A model generated the notes under the pieces. The model saw only the letters and a program-made list of their open reading frames with translations. It had not been told where the DNA came from and did no database searches. 44,799 bases of DNA, from the IMG/VR virus record IMGVR_UViG_3300017613_000536, positions 1-44,799 of that record. One strand, written 5' to 3'. A program made the translations under genes and the position numbers. Of the stretch, positions 25,433-32,583 are shown in pieces (position 1 is the stretch's first letter; each line of letters begins with the position of its first letter). The stretch comes from a virus.

Positions 25433-26146
25433 CTACCCTCCCTGAGTCTGTGGACCCTGACCCACCTGGGCCAGGAGGTCCGGGACTACGCTCGGATCCA
25501 GGACGTACTGCCCGGTGATCATCATCTCCATGAATAGGTTCAGGTTCTGCTGTAGCTCGCCCTTCAGCTCGAGGGAGAGCTTGTGCATACGGGCCAGCTG
25601 AACCGCGGCCATGTAACACACTACGAACAGGAACTCGTCCGGGAGGGTAAACGCGGCCCCGGCCGTGGCCATGAGCTCTGTCTGCTCCCGGTAGAAGTAG
25701 ATCACGGTACGGTTTTCATCCGGCCTACGGTTAACGTACAGCCGCGGCTGGGTATTGATCGCGACCTCGGCGGTGTTCAGCCACCCGTGCGAGGGGATCC
25801 CGGTGGCGTACAGCGGCCCGTGCTTCAGGCACTCCTCCGGACTGGTCACGATGAGCGGCATACCCACCTCGCCGCCAGAAGCCTCGTAGGTAAACGCTGC
25901 CACCACGTCCACGGTCTGTGCGTCCAGGGTGGTGTAGTTGTTCCCCGCGTTCACCTGGCCGGCAGCCTGGTTGATGTTCTGCCGAAACCAGCCAGCGCCG
26001 TCCAGGCTCTTCACCGCGGTGTTGATGGCCCAGTACGCTTCCGTTAGCTCGTCTGCTCCGGCGGTACCTCCGGTCTTCAGGAACCCGATCATCTTGAGCA
26101 CCACGTCTGCCATCTCTGCCATGGTAAGTGCCATTGTGTATGCCAT
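25433..26146 (-). CDS. P22 gp4-like tail adaptor, paralogue 2
   Basis: This 237-residue product is clearly paralogous to the next upstream gene. Shared stretches include AVKSLDGAGWFRQ versus SVKSFDSAGWCRQ, and SPEECLKHGPLYATGIPSHG versus SPKECFSHGPIYARGIPSHG. A middle beta region (PRLYVNRRPDENRTVIYFY) is followed by a helical C-terminus with many Met/Gln/Leu (LQQNLNLFMEMMI). It is probably an adaptor ring component. The start ATG at 26146 overlaps the upstream stop (TAATG). Confidence 0.8.
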   Translation of the reverse strand: MAYTMALTMAEMADVVLKMIGFLKTGGTAGADELTEAYWAINTAVKSLDGAGWFRQNINQAAGQVNAGNNYTTLDAQTVDVVAAFTYEASGGEVGMPLIVTSPEECLKHGPLYATGIPSHGWLNTAEVAINTQPRLYVNRRPDENRTVIYFYREQTELMATAGAAFTLPDEFLFVVCYMAAVQLARMHKLSLELKGELQQNLNLFMEMMITGQYVLDPSVVPDLLAQVGQGPQTQGG

Positions 26147-26868
26147 TACATATTACTCCGCTTGACATCCGTGGGGGTGGGCATCACCTGGCCGGTGAGT
26201 GTCGCAACGGTACCAGGGTGCATCAACTGCTGGCCGCTCTTGAGCATATCCAGGTGCATTGACAGCTGGGCTCGCATCTCCTGCATCTCGCCAGGACCCT
26301 GGCCGTAAGCCGGCGCCACCGCCAGCGCAGACATGAGTACGCACGCCATCAGGAACTCCTCGCCCAGGCCGGTACTGATGAACTTCACGGTATCGCCATC
26401 GATCACCACCAGGCTGGTACGGAACGAGTACAGCAGATCCCCGGCCACCGGCACCCGGCGGTTGAGGTACAACGTGCCGGCGCTGGAGCTGGGCTTGATG
26501 AAGCACCCGTGCGAGGGGATTCCTCGAGCATAGATCGGGCCGTGAGAGAAGCACTCCTTCGGGCTCACGATCTCCACGTTGTGCGAGGTGCCGTCATTGT
26601 CGATGATGTAGTGGCAGCCCAGGATGGAATGAGCGGCGGCCTCTGCCGTGATCTGGTACGCATTCGCTGCGATCGCGCCGGAGGCCTCCTGGCCCGTGGC
26701 CTGTCTGCACCACCCGGCAGAGTCAAAGCTCTTAACGGACATATTCAATACCCGCTCGATCTCGTCCTCCTGGGTTTCGCCGGGACTTACACCAAGGTTG
26801 AGCCCTCCTACGGTCCTCATGATGAGCTTTACCAGGGTATCCCTGGTGTACTGCAGAGCGTATGCCAT
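26146..26868 (-). CDS. P22 gp4-like tail adaptor, paralogue 3
   Basis: This 240-residue product starts MAYALQYTRDTLVKLIMRTV. It shares the central SPKECFSHGPIYARGIPSHG motif and overall plan with the 25433-26146 product. The N-terminal GGLNLGVSPGETQEDEIERV resembles the usual gp4-type start. The C-terminus is helical and Met-rich. Three copies of one adaptor type in a row suggest either a stack of rings of different subunits, or one true adaptor with two specialised relatives. It is followed with a 3-bp gap from the small acidic/basic protein upstream. Confidence 0.8.
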   Translation of the reverse strand: MAYALQYTRDTLVKLIMRTVGGLNLGVSPGETQEDEIERVLNMSVKSFDSAGWCRQATGQEASGAIAANAYQITAEAAAHSILGCHYIIDNDGTSHNVEIVSPKECFSHGPIYARGIPSHGCFIKPSSSAGTLYLNRRVPVAGDLLYSFRTSLVVIDGDTVKFISTGLGEEFLMACVLMSALAVAPAYGQGPGEMQEMRAQLSMHLDMLKSGQQLMHPGTVATLTGQVMPTPTDVKRSNM

Positions 26869-26871
26869 CGG

Positions 26872-27243
26872 CTATACCTCCATGACCAGATCTGGTTTCT
26901 TCTTTGGGGCCTTCTTCTTCGGCTTTGCCGCCGGAGGGGTGACGGGGGCCGGAGCGGGATCCGCGGGAGGCTCTTCCTCGACCTCGAGCACAAACATCTC
27001 GGGACCGCCCAGGGCGTTGGCTGGTGTTATGGTCGCGCCTCGCTCCGAATCGGGGTGGTCATACCACTCCCCGGTGAGCACGCACTCGATGTACGTTGGC
27101 GATCCCACCAGGAAGACCACACCCTCTGGATATTCGGAATGGTACATCCAGGTCCTCGGGGGCTTGGGTTCCTCGACCTCTATCTCCTCTGCGTCCACTT
27201 CCAGGATGAGCTCCTTCGTTGCGTCCGTTAGTATTCTACCCAT
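26872..27243 (-). CDS. Hypothetical protein with Lys/Pro-rich tail
   Basis: This 123-residue product has an acidic start (LILEVDAEEIEVEEP), a small central domain (WMYHSEYPEGVVFLVGSPTYIECVLTGEWY) and a Pro/Ala linker leading to a basic tail (KPKKKAPKKKPDLVMEV). The central part looks like a small beta domain. I do not recognise the family. It is in the head-to-tail module between the sugar-acetyltransferase gene (8-bp overlap) and the first gp4-like gene. A virion minor protein is the best guess by position only. Confidence 0.7.
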   Translation of the reverse strand: MGRILTDATKELILEVDAEEIEVEEPKPPRTWMYHSEYPEGVVFLVGSPTYIECVLTGEWYDHPDSERGATITPANALGGPEMFVLEVEEEPPADPAPAPVTPPAAKPKKKAPKKKPDLVMEV

Positions 27244-27835
27244 GGTTCACCTCCTTCTGGTGTTCTGCTTCAAGCTCGAGAATGGTGGTCTGTGGTCTGC
27301 TTCTCAGGTACCTTACGGGGGTTCCCGCGTACACGCTCCACGTTTCCAGGTCCTTCAGAATGAGCGAGTTCGCGCCGATCACGGTACCCTCTCCGATGAT
27401 CACTTTCGGGAGCACCACGGTATGCGCTCCGATGTGTGCGTGCCGGCCCAGGTGTATCAACCCCCCCTTGAGGGTGGGCTTGTACTTCTCGTCTACGCAC
27501 GGGCCGACAAGGCTCATGCCGGAGGCGTGATCGTCGCTCGAGGAGAAGAACGACACCCTCATTGAGCAACCCCCGTAGTCCCTGATCGTGATGCCGTTGG
27601 CGCCGCCCAGGTACGAGTACGCACCGATGTGCACATAGTCTCCCAGGACGACCCTGCCGGTGATGATCACAAAGTCATCGATCCTGCAGCCCTTGCCTAT
27701 GGTCAGGTCCCCGTACACCCTGGCCAGGGGGCTTATGGCGCTCTCCTTCCGGTGGTTCTGTAGGCACCCGGAGCACAATTCGTCCGGTATGCCAGGGTAC
27801 TTCATGCTGCACTCGTCACACAGCTTCCAGGCCAT
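27236..27835 (-). CDS. Left-handed beta-helix acetyltransferase (hexapeptide repeat)
   Basis: This 199-residue product has repeated (I/V/L)Gxxx hexapeptides: LTIGKGCRIDDFVIITG, VVLGDYVHIGAYSYLGG, and IHLGRHAHIGAHTVVLPKVIIGEGTVIGANSLI. The NeuD/WbbJ-like ending WSVYAGTPVRYL follows. It should move an acetyl group from acetyl-CoA to a sugar hydroxyl or amine. A CxxC...CxxC pair lies at the N-terminus (LCDECSMKYPG...LCSGC), an unusual addition that may bind zinc. It overlaps the DegT-like gene upstream (start and stop share a base), and the two reactions are consecutive in making N-acetylated amino sugars. Confidence 0.88.
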   Translation of the reverse strand: MAWKLCDECSMKYPGIPDELCSGCLQNHRKESAISPLARVYGDLTIGKGCRIDDFVIITGRVVLGDYVHIGAYSYLGGANGITIRDYGGCSMRVSFFSSSDDHASGMSLVGPCVDEKYKPTLKGGLIHLGRHAHIGAHTVVLPKVIIGEGTVIGANSLILKDLETWSVYAGTPVRYLRSRPQTTILELEAEHQKEVNHG

Positions 27836-28482
27836 TAGATTCCTCCTCGGTTGTAGATATCGTACTGTGATAGATCAGGGTACGGCAGTTCCTTGTCCTC
27901 CATGGTCAAGGGCTTGCCGTCCAGGCCGTAAAATCGATTCATCAAGGATAGACCTCTGACCGCGAGCTCCGGCAGCAGCCACATATTCCAGCCGCGTTGA
28001 TCGAAGGTGTCCTCGAGGTACGAGATCTCGCGCCGGCCGGAGTATCGTGCTCTCCGAAACCAGCAGTTGGCAGCCCAGTCATCCGTGAGGATGGCGCCGC
28101 CCTTGCCGATGGACAGGTGCTTGTGTGGGCCCGTGAAGGACAGGCACATATAGGTGTCGGGCCGGTACATATTGTGCGTGAAACGTAATGCTGCATCCCA
28201 CACCCTGCTGGGCGAGAGTGGGTATGCTCCCTTCAGGTAGTCGTTCGGCCAGGGAACGAAATCCGGGACCATGCCGGCCTGGATGATGGAGCACGGCACG
28301 GAGGGGTACGTCCTCGCGGGGATCTCCAGGAGGTGCAGCCCTGGGCTCATGGCCTTCGAGTAGGTCAAAGACAGGAACAGAGCGTTAGTGCACGAGTCCA
28401 CCGCGACCGCGTAAGGGGCGCCGGTGTACTTCTCCAGGGCGGCCTCGAAGTCCTTGGTGGCCTTATGCGCTTGCTGCAGCAT
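27835..28482 (-). CDS. Short DegT/DnrJ-type sugar aminotransferase
   Basis: This 215-residue product matches the DegT/DnrJ/EryC1 family in FEAALEKYTGAPYAVAVDSCTNALFLSL and in the PLP-lysine region SFTGPHKHLSIGKGGAIL, where the Lys in PHKHL is the likely Schiff-base residue. Family members are usually 360-400 residues, so the C-terminal small domain is largely missing. It could be a minimal enzyme, a truncated relic or a binding protein. Its partner would be the hexapeptide acetyltransferase next to it, giving an acetylated amino sugar on a nucleotide carrier. It overlaps the glycosyltransferase gene by 20 bp. Confidence 0.85.
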   Translation of the reverse strand: MLQQAHKATKDFEAALEKYTGAPYAVAVDSCTNALFLSLTYSKAMSPGLHLLEIPARTYPSVPCSIIQAGMVPDFVPWPNDYLKGAYPLSPSRVWDAALRFTHNMYRPDTYMCLSFTGPHKHLSIGKGGAILTDDWAANCWFRRARYSGRREISYLEDTFDQRGWNMWLLPELAVRGLSLMNRFYGLDGKPLTMEDKELPYPDLSQYDIYNRGGI

Positions 28483-29206
28483 TCATGGCCTCCCTTGCCT
28501 TCTCGAGGGGATCGCCGTCCCGGAGGTACTTGTGCAGGTTTCCCTTCCACTCGGCAACACCCCAATGCGAGATGTCGAAGTCTGGGAAGATCCATAGCGG
28601 ATACCCCAGGGCTCGGAAGGCATCGCTCATCACCATGTCCATACCCGTGAACTCGTGGTCAATCACATCGTTCCAGAAGAACCTGTACGCCTTTGTCTCT
28701 TTGTCCCGGATGTAGAAGTACTCCTCCGGGTGGGCCTCGATAAAGTCGAGCACGGGCTTCTTGCGGATCCGGAGCATCCCGGCCGCCACCCGATCGGCCT
28801 CGAGGAGCACCTGATCGCCCCCCTCTTCCTTGCCGGCAAAGTGGAGCATCCCGTCCTCTTCTATCCTGGTGGGCACGCCCACATACTGGTTCCATGCGTT
28901 AGTCATCTTGTACGAGGCGGCGATGATGTGCTCTGGCCTCAAGAGCATCCGGACCAGGTGCTCCGGGTTCCAGCTGTGGTCGCTGTCGATGTTGATCCAG
29001 TCCGTAGCCTCCTCGTCCTCCGCAAACCTGGAGAGCGAATCGTTGACCGCCCGTTCCGGGTGAAAGTCCCCAGTCCAGGAGAAGTCGAACTTGATGCCCA
29101 GGCGCTCGAGCACCAGGGCGGTTGTAAGCAAGCTCTGCGTGTACCCGGCATAGGCTTGCTGCTTGTAGAATGCGGTGTGAATGATCAGCTTCCCTTCGTA
29201 GGCCAT
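28463..29206 (-). CDS. Glycosyltransferase-like protein (GT-A type)
   Basis: This 247-residue product has a GT-A-like start (KLIIHTAFYKQQAYAGYTQSLL) and the metal/nucleotide-sugar motif INIDSDHSWNPEHL with the DxD-type Asp pair. Later YRFFWNDVIDHEFTGMDMVMSDAFRALGYPLWIFPD matches the acceptor side of family-2-like phage enzymes. It probably transfers a sugar to a protein or glycan. With the aminotransferase and acetyltransferase it forms a three-gene set placed immediately after the decoration protein genes, so a virion protein is the most likely acceptor. That is inference from position. ATG at 29206. Confidence 0.8.
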   Translation of the reverse strand: MAYEGKLIIHTAFYKQQAYAGYTQSLLTTALVLERLGIKFDFSWTGDFHPERAVNDSLSRFAEDEEATDWINIDSDHSWNPEHLVRMLLRPEHIIAASYKMTNAWNQYVGVPTRIEEDGMLHFAGKEEGGDQVLLEADRVAAGMLRIRKKPVLDFIEAHPEEYFYIRDKETKAYRFFWNDVIDHEFTGMDMVMSDAFRALGYPLWIFPDFDISHWGVAEWKGNLHKYLRDGDPLEKAREAMNAAASA

Positions 29207-29227
29207 GATTGTTCCTCCGGGAATGGA

Positions 29228-29245
29228 GGGAGGGGTTCCCCTCCC
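29228..29245. terminator. GC hairpin after the small decoration-type gene
   Basis: GGGAGGGG and CCCCTCCC form a perfect 8-bp stem with a 2-base loop, 13 bases past the stop of the 29259-29513 gene. There is no U-tract. It may stabilise or process the mRNA, or weakly terminate, giving more head protein than glycan enzyme. Confidence 0.5.
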
Positions 29246-29258
29246 CCCGGTGAATGGT

Positions 29259-29513
29259 TTACGTCAGAGCCGCGATCCCGATGTTCTCCAGGGCCACGAT
29301 GATGGCATTGACCGCCGTCACGATGGCATCAGCCTGGGTGCTCGTGGAGTACCCAAACGCATTTGTGGTGCTGGTAGCTGCCGTGGTGGCCACCGCTGTG
29401 AAGGTGGATGCTTGCACCACCGGGGTGGCGCCGTACAGGCCCACCTTGTCCGCTGCAGCCCTGCCCAGGCAGACTCCTGCCGTACCGTAATCGCCAAGGT
29501 ACTTAACGCCCAT
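29259..29513 (-). CDS. Small head decoration/fibre-type protein
   Basis: This 84-residue product starts MGVKYLGDYGTAGVCLGRAA. It is Ala/Thr-rich with ADKVGLYGATPVVQAS and ends in a hydrophobic helix (VTAVNAIIVALENIGIAAL). The beginning and GLYGATP motif are seen in small head-fibre or decoration proteins of several podoviruses. It lies two genes after the coat gene and is bracketed by GC hairpins. ATG at 29513 behind GGGAGGTAAAAG. It has one Cys and few charged residues. Confidence 0.68.
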   Translation of the reverse strand: MGVKYLGDYGTAGVCLGRAAADKVGLYGATPVVQASTFTAVATTAATSTTNAFGYSTSTQADAIVTAVNAIIVALENIGIAALT

Positions 29514-29526
29514 CTTTTACCTCCCT

Positions 29527-29546
29527 GGGGGGCCTTCCAACCCCCC
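29527..29546. terminator. GC hairpin before the small decoration-type gene
   Basis: A perfect 6-bp G/C stem (29527-29532 with 29541-29546) with an 8-base loop lies between two head-protein genes. It has no U-tract on the minus strand. It overlaps the leader of the 84-residue gene and could protect its 5' end. Confidence 0.45.
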
Positions 29547-29559
29547 GTGTCTGTGTGAG

Positions 29560-30060
29560 TTAACTCGTACTCAGCTCGATCTGCCACTTCTCGACGGTCC
29601 ACATTTCTACCGTGCACGCGTCCGATCCGCTGGCCAGGGTGATCGCTGCTGTGAGTTGCGTATCCACCGTGCAGTCCACGGCGCCAGCAGCATAGTCGAT
29701 CTTCTTGTCCCCAGTTGATACGGTCTTGTCCAAGATGCCGATGGTCTTCTGCACCTTGGGGTTTTTGAAGATGATGAGGCCCTGGAAGATCCAGTCTCCG
29801 GTTGTAGTTTCTGCACCGGCCACGGAGATGACGTCAGTGCCGCCGATCGCAACTGTGATCGTCATGGCGCCGTTGGTACCCGTGGCGTTGGTGCCAGCGA
29901 TGGTGACGCGGAACGCGGTCCCTGCCGGGACGTGGCCAGGGATATTGACCTTCATGTTGGCGATCTGCTCTGTGGCAGCTTCGCCCTCGCTGTACTGCTG
30001 CACGCCCTGCGCTACGATCTGCGGGACGCTCCCAAACCTCTCATTCAGGTTAGAGCTCAC
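29560..30060 (-). CDS. Beta-rich head protein, probable decoration protein
   Basis: This 166-residue product starts MSSNLNERFGSVPQIVAQG. The middle is Thr/Val/Gly-rich strand sequence (AFRVTIAGTNATGTNGAMTITVAIGG), ending VEMWTVEKWQIELS. There are no enzyme motifs or membrane segments. It lies 12 bp after the coat protein gene, where decoration or stabilising proteins usually sit. An N-terminal helical hook followed by a beta domain fits that role. It would be a candidate target of the nearby glycan genes. Family not recognised. Confidence 0.7.
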   Translation of the reverse strand: MSSNLNERFGSVPQIVAQGVQQYSEGEAATEQIANMKVNIPGHVPAGTAFRVTIAGTNATGTNGAMTITVAIGGTDVISVAGAETTTGDWIFQGLIIFKNPKVQKTIGILDKTVSTGDKKIDYAAGAVDCTVDTQLTAAITLASGSDACTVEMWTVEKWQIELSTS

Positions 30061-30072
30061 CCTTCACCTCCT

Positions 30073-31314
30073 TTATCCGGCGATCCGGCAGCCCATGAAG
30101 GGGTTGATGGTTTTGTACCCGTAGAGCACGTCGAACCGCACATACTCCTGGTCGTTGATCACGTCATACGAACGCACCACGCGGATCTGGAACCCCTTGT
30201 AGCTCATCCGGGACCCCCAGCCCACGGAGGCCGGCATCTCGAGAGGAACCATTGCAAGGGCGATACAGTCCTTGTGCATGGCGAGGTTGACAGGGTACTG
30301 CAGCCCCGAAGATCCAGGGAATGCCATGGCCGCATTGTTTACAGGGTAGGCGTCCATGTTCTGGTACGGCAGGACCTTCTTGGCCGCGGTGGCATCGTAC
30401 ATCTGCCACGGCGCCGTGCCCGGCGTACACAGGAGGGAACTGTAGTCGTAGGTGCTCGCGGTGTTCAGTTCGTTGCATACGAACTGCCGGAGCCTCCCGG
30501 TGCTCTGCCCGGTGATCGGGTTCACACCGTACACATTCGCAATGGTGAAGATGTCACCCCTGGTGATCGTGCCACCGGAGACTCCACCGTCCACCGTGAG
30601 CTCTGTCTCACCGTCCGTGAGCGCAACGACCTCGTTGAGGGTCGCTGCCGTACCTGCCTGAGTTCCACAGGTATGCACCGCCACGTTGGGGCTCTGGTGC
30701 ATCTGGAAGTTGGAGAGCTCACCGATCGTGCCCTTGGTGACTGCCCGGTTCACGATCGCCGGCTGCAGCAGTCCCTTCAAATGATCGGCGGTGTACGCCT
30801 TGGCGATAGGGTTGATGATGCAGTGCCTGTCATCCTCCGGTACTGCATGGTCCGACAGCATAGCATCGGCCAGGGCGTAGGTGAGGAACGTCTGAGGGGT
30901 GACCCCCGGCGTGCCCACCTGGTTCGGGATGTCTCGGTAACACTGCAGCAGAGAGGTATCGATCTGGTTCGCCAGCGCTTGCATGGCCGGCTTGATAAAC
31001 CGTTTGGACATCTTGTCAATGTCCAAGGTCATCTCTTGCGAGGTGACGGGCCAGGCAACGTGCTTGCGCTGGTCCACGGTCAGAGTGACATCCTCCTCAC
31101 GGAGATCCACGGTGTTGATCGTAGCACCGTCCTGCACGCGGAAGTACACGGGCGCCTTGATCGTGATGGAACTGCCTTTCCTCCATCCGTTGGGGTTTTT
31201 CTGAAACTCGGCCTCGTACCCTCTGTGGACGAGACGGGACGCGACCAGTGCGTTCTCCAGCTGCCGAAGCGCTTCCGTAGCGACAACGCTCGGCTGAATC
31301 CAGGTATGGCTCAC
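30073..31314 (-). CDS. Major capsid protein, P22 coat (gp5)-like
   Basis: This 413-residue product matches the P22-type coat family: the start TWIQPSVVATEALRQLENALV, the N-arm and E-loop region RKGSSITIKAPVYFRVQDG, and the ending YDVINDQEYVRFDVLYGYKTINPFMGCRIAG. The HK97 fold with an inserted domain fits the length (P22 gp5 is 430). It forms the icosahedral shell. It is preceded by the scaffold gene with a 13-bp gap and followed by decoration genes. ATG at 31314 behind AGGAGGTAACAG. Confidence 0.92.
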   Translation of the reverse strand: MSHTWIQPSVVATEALRQLENALVASRLVHRGYEAEFQKNPNGWRKGSSITIKAPVYFRVQDGATINTVDLREEDVTLTVDQRKHVAWPVTSQEMTLDIDKMSKRFIKPAMQALANQIDTSLLQCYRDIPNQVGTPGVTPQTFLTYALADAMLSDHAVPEDDRHCIINPIAKAYTADHLKGLLQPAIVNRAVTKGTIGELSNFQMHQSPNVAVHTCGTQAGTAATLNEVVALTDGETELTVDGGVSGGTITRGDIFTIANVYGVNPITGQSTGRLRQFVCNELNTASTYDYSSLLCTPGTAPWQMYDATAAKKVLPYQNMDAYPVNNAAMAFPGSSGLQYPVNLAMHKDCIALAMVPLEMPASVGWGSRMSYKGFQIRVVRSYDVINDQEYVRFDVLYGYKTINPFMGCRIAG

Positions 31315-31327
31315 TTTCTGTTACCTC

Positions 31328-32209
31328 CTAATCGTGAAACGCAATTCCCTCCTTCTGGTTCATGTGGGTGATGTACTCGTCCGGGGTCATCTTGTTCAAA
31401 GGCTTGGTCACATCACCGTCCCGTACACCGTCCACAGTCTTCAGATCGGGGAATGTGGTTGATGCTTCTTTTTTCCGCGCTGGCGAGCTCTCCTTGAGAA
31501 CCACCTCGAGTTGCGCGATCCGATACACCTGTTCCCTTGGGTCCATGTTCAGGAGTGCCAGCGCCTCTTCCCGATGCTCGCCCCAGTAGTATGCAAGCTC
31601 CGCGGCCATCTCGCTTCTCATCACGATATCCCCCACGGCAGCCGGTATGTACGCCTTCGTCTCGAAGTCAGGCATACGGGCTGCTCCAGCAGTGAGACGA
31701 GCTTCGAACCGCTGCTGTACCTGCTCGTTCTGCTGGTTTGCTTGGAGGGTTCGGTTCTCTTCCCGCGTAGTCCAGCGCGTGAGCTCCTCGACAAAGCCTT
31801 CATACGTGTCGAAGTCCTTCTCCAGAGGCTTGGGCTCTTGGGATACGACAGGCGCGACAGGTCCTGGTGCTTGCGGCGGTGTGGCTGCAGCAACTGGGGG
31901 TGTGGTCTGTAGGGTGGCGTTCTCCCGTTCTAAAGCCTTCATGCGCCCGTACACTTTCGCGAAACGATCGTAAGGGACAGGATCCCCGTCCTTACCATCG
32001 CCACCCTCCGGAGGCGTGCCTTCGGGTGTAGCTTCCTTCTTCTGCTCCGGTGGTACTGGAGCTTCGGGGTCCATTTCCTCGATCGTCAGATCGAGTTCCT
32101 TCGGTGCACCCGGTACTGTCTCGCCCTCGGGAGCAGGGGTTTCTGGTTGGCTTTTTGCAGGAGTCTCGGTACCTTCTGGCAGTACCTGCTCCAGGTCGTT
32201 AACGCCCAT
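31328..32209 (-). CDS. Scaffolding protein
   Basis: This 293-residue product starts at MGVNDLEQVLPEGTE. The ATG at 32209 follows AAGGAG at the right distance; the longer open frame lacks a site. The first 100 residues are Pro/Glu-rich and probably disordered (TPAPEGETVPGAPKELDLTIEEMDPEAP). The middle is helical (AKVYGRMKALERENATLQ, FVEELTRWTTREENRTLQ). The C-terminus carries PLNKMTPDEYITHMNQKEG. This disorder-then-helix pattern, directly before the coat gene, fits a capsid assembly scaffold of the P22 type. Confidence 0.85.
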   Translation of the reverse strand: MGVNDLEQVLPEGTETPAKSQPETPAPEGETVPGAPKELDLTIEEMDPEAPVPPEQKKEATPEGTPPEGGDGKDGDPVPYDRFAKVYGRMKALERENATLQTTPPVAAATPPQAPGPVAPVVSQEPKPLEKDFDTYEGFVEELTRWTTREENRTLQANQQNEQVQQRFEARLTAGAARMPDFETKAYIPAAVGDIVMRSEMAAELAYYWGEHREEALALLNMDPREQVYRIAQLEVVLKESSPARKKEASTTFPDLKTVDGVRDGDVTKPLNKMTPDEYITHMNQKEGIAFHD

Positions 32210-32238
32210 CTTGGTACTCCTTTCGTTTCGGTGGTGGC

Positions 32239-32583
32239 CTATATGGCCAGTTCTATAATCACAGTTGTTGCTTCCGTGAGGTCTGCTGCATCCATTGCTG
32301 GCCACATCAGGCACCCCCGCTCACCGAAGTACCGGACGCAGTCCAGTACCTCCGCGGTGGCCAGGAAGTCCATGATCTTAGCCGCGGTCTGAGCGCTGGT
32401 CTTCGCGTTCCTGATGATCACCGCATCAGACGCGCTTGTGGTGTGTATCTGGATGCTTTTGACCATGAGCCCCTGGTCGTTGCCCTCGACCAGCTGTGGC
32501 AAATCTGTAGGCGCGTTCCAGTCCGTGGCGCCGTCAAGCTCTACCGATACAAACCGGCCGCTCATCGTGGTTGTGTTGCCCAT
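32239..32583 (-). CDS. Small hypothetical protein between portal and scaffold
   Basis: This 114-residue product starts MGNTTTMSGRFVSVELDGATD. It looks like a compact beta-rich domain (MVKSIQIHTTSASDAVIIRNAK, CVRYFGERGCLMWPAMDAADLT, TTVIIELAI). The start overlaps the portal stop by one base (TAATG). There are no signal or membrane segments. Its place suggests a minor capsid or connector-related protein. I do not recognise the family. Confidence 0.7.
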   Translation of the reverse strand: MGNTTTMSGRFVSVELDGATDWNAPTDLPQLVEGNDQGLMVKSIQIHTTSASDAVIIRNAKTSAQTAAKIMDFLATAEVLDCVRYFGERGCLMWPAMDAADLTEATTVIIELAI

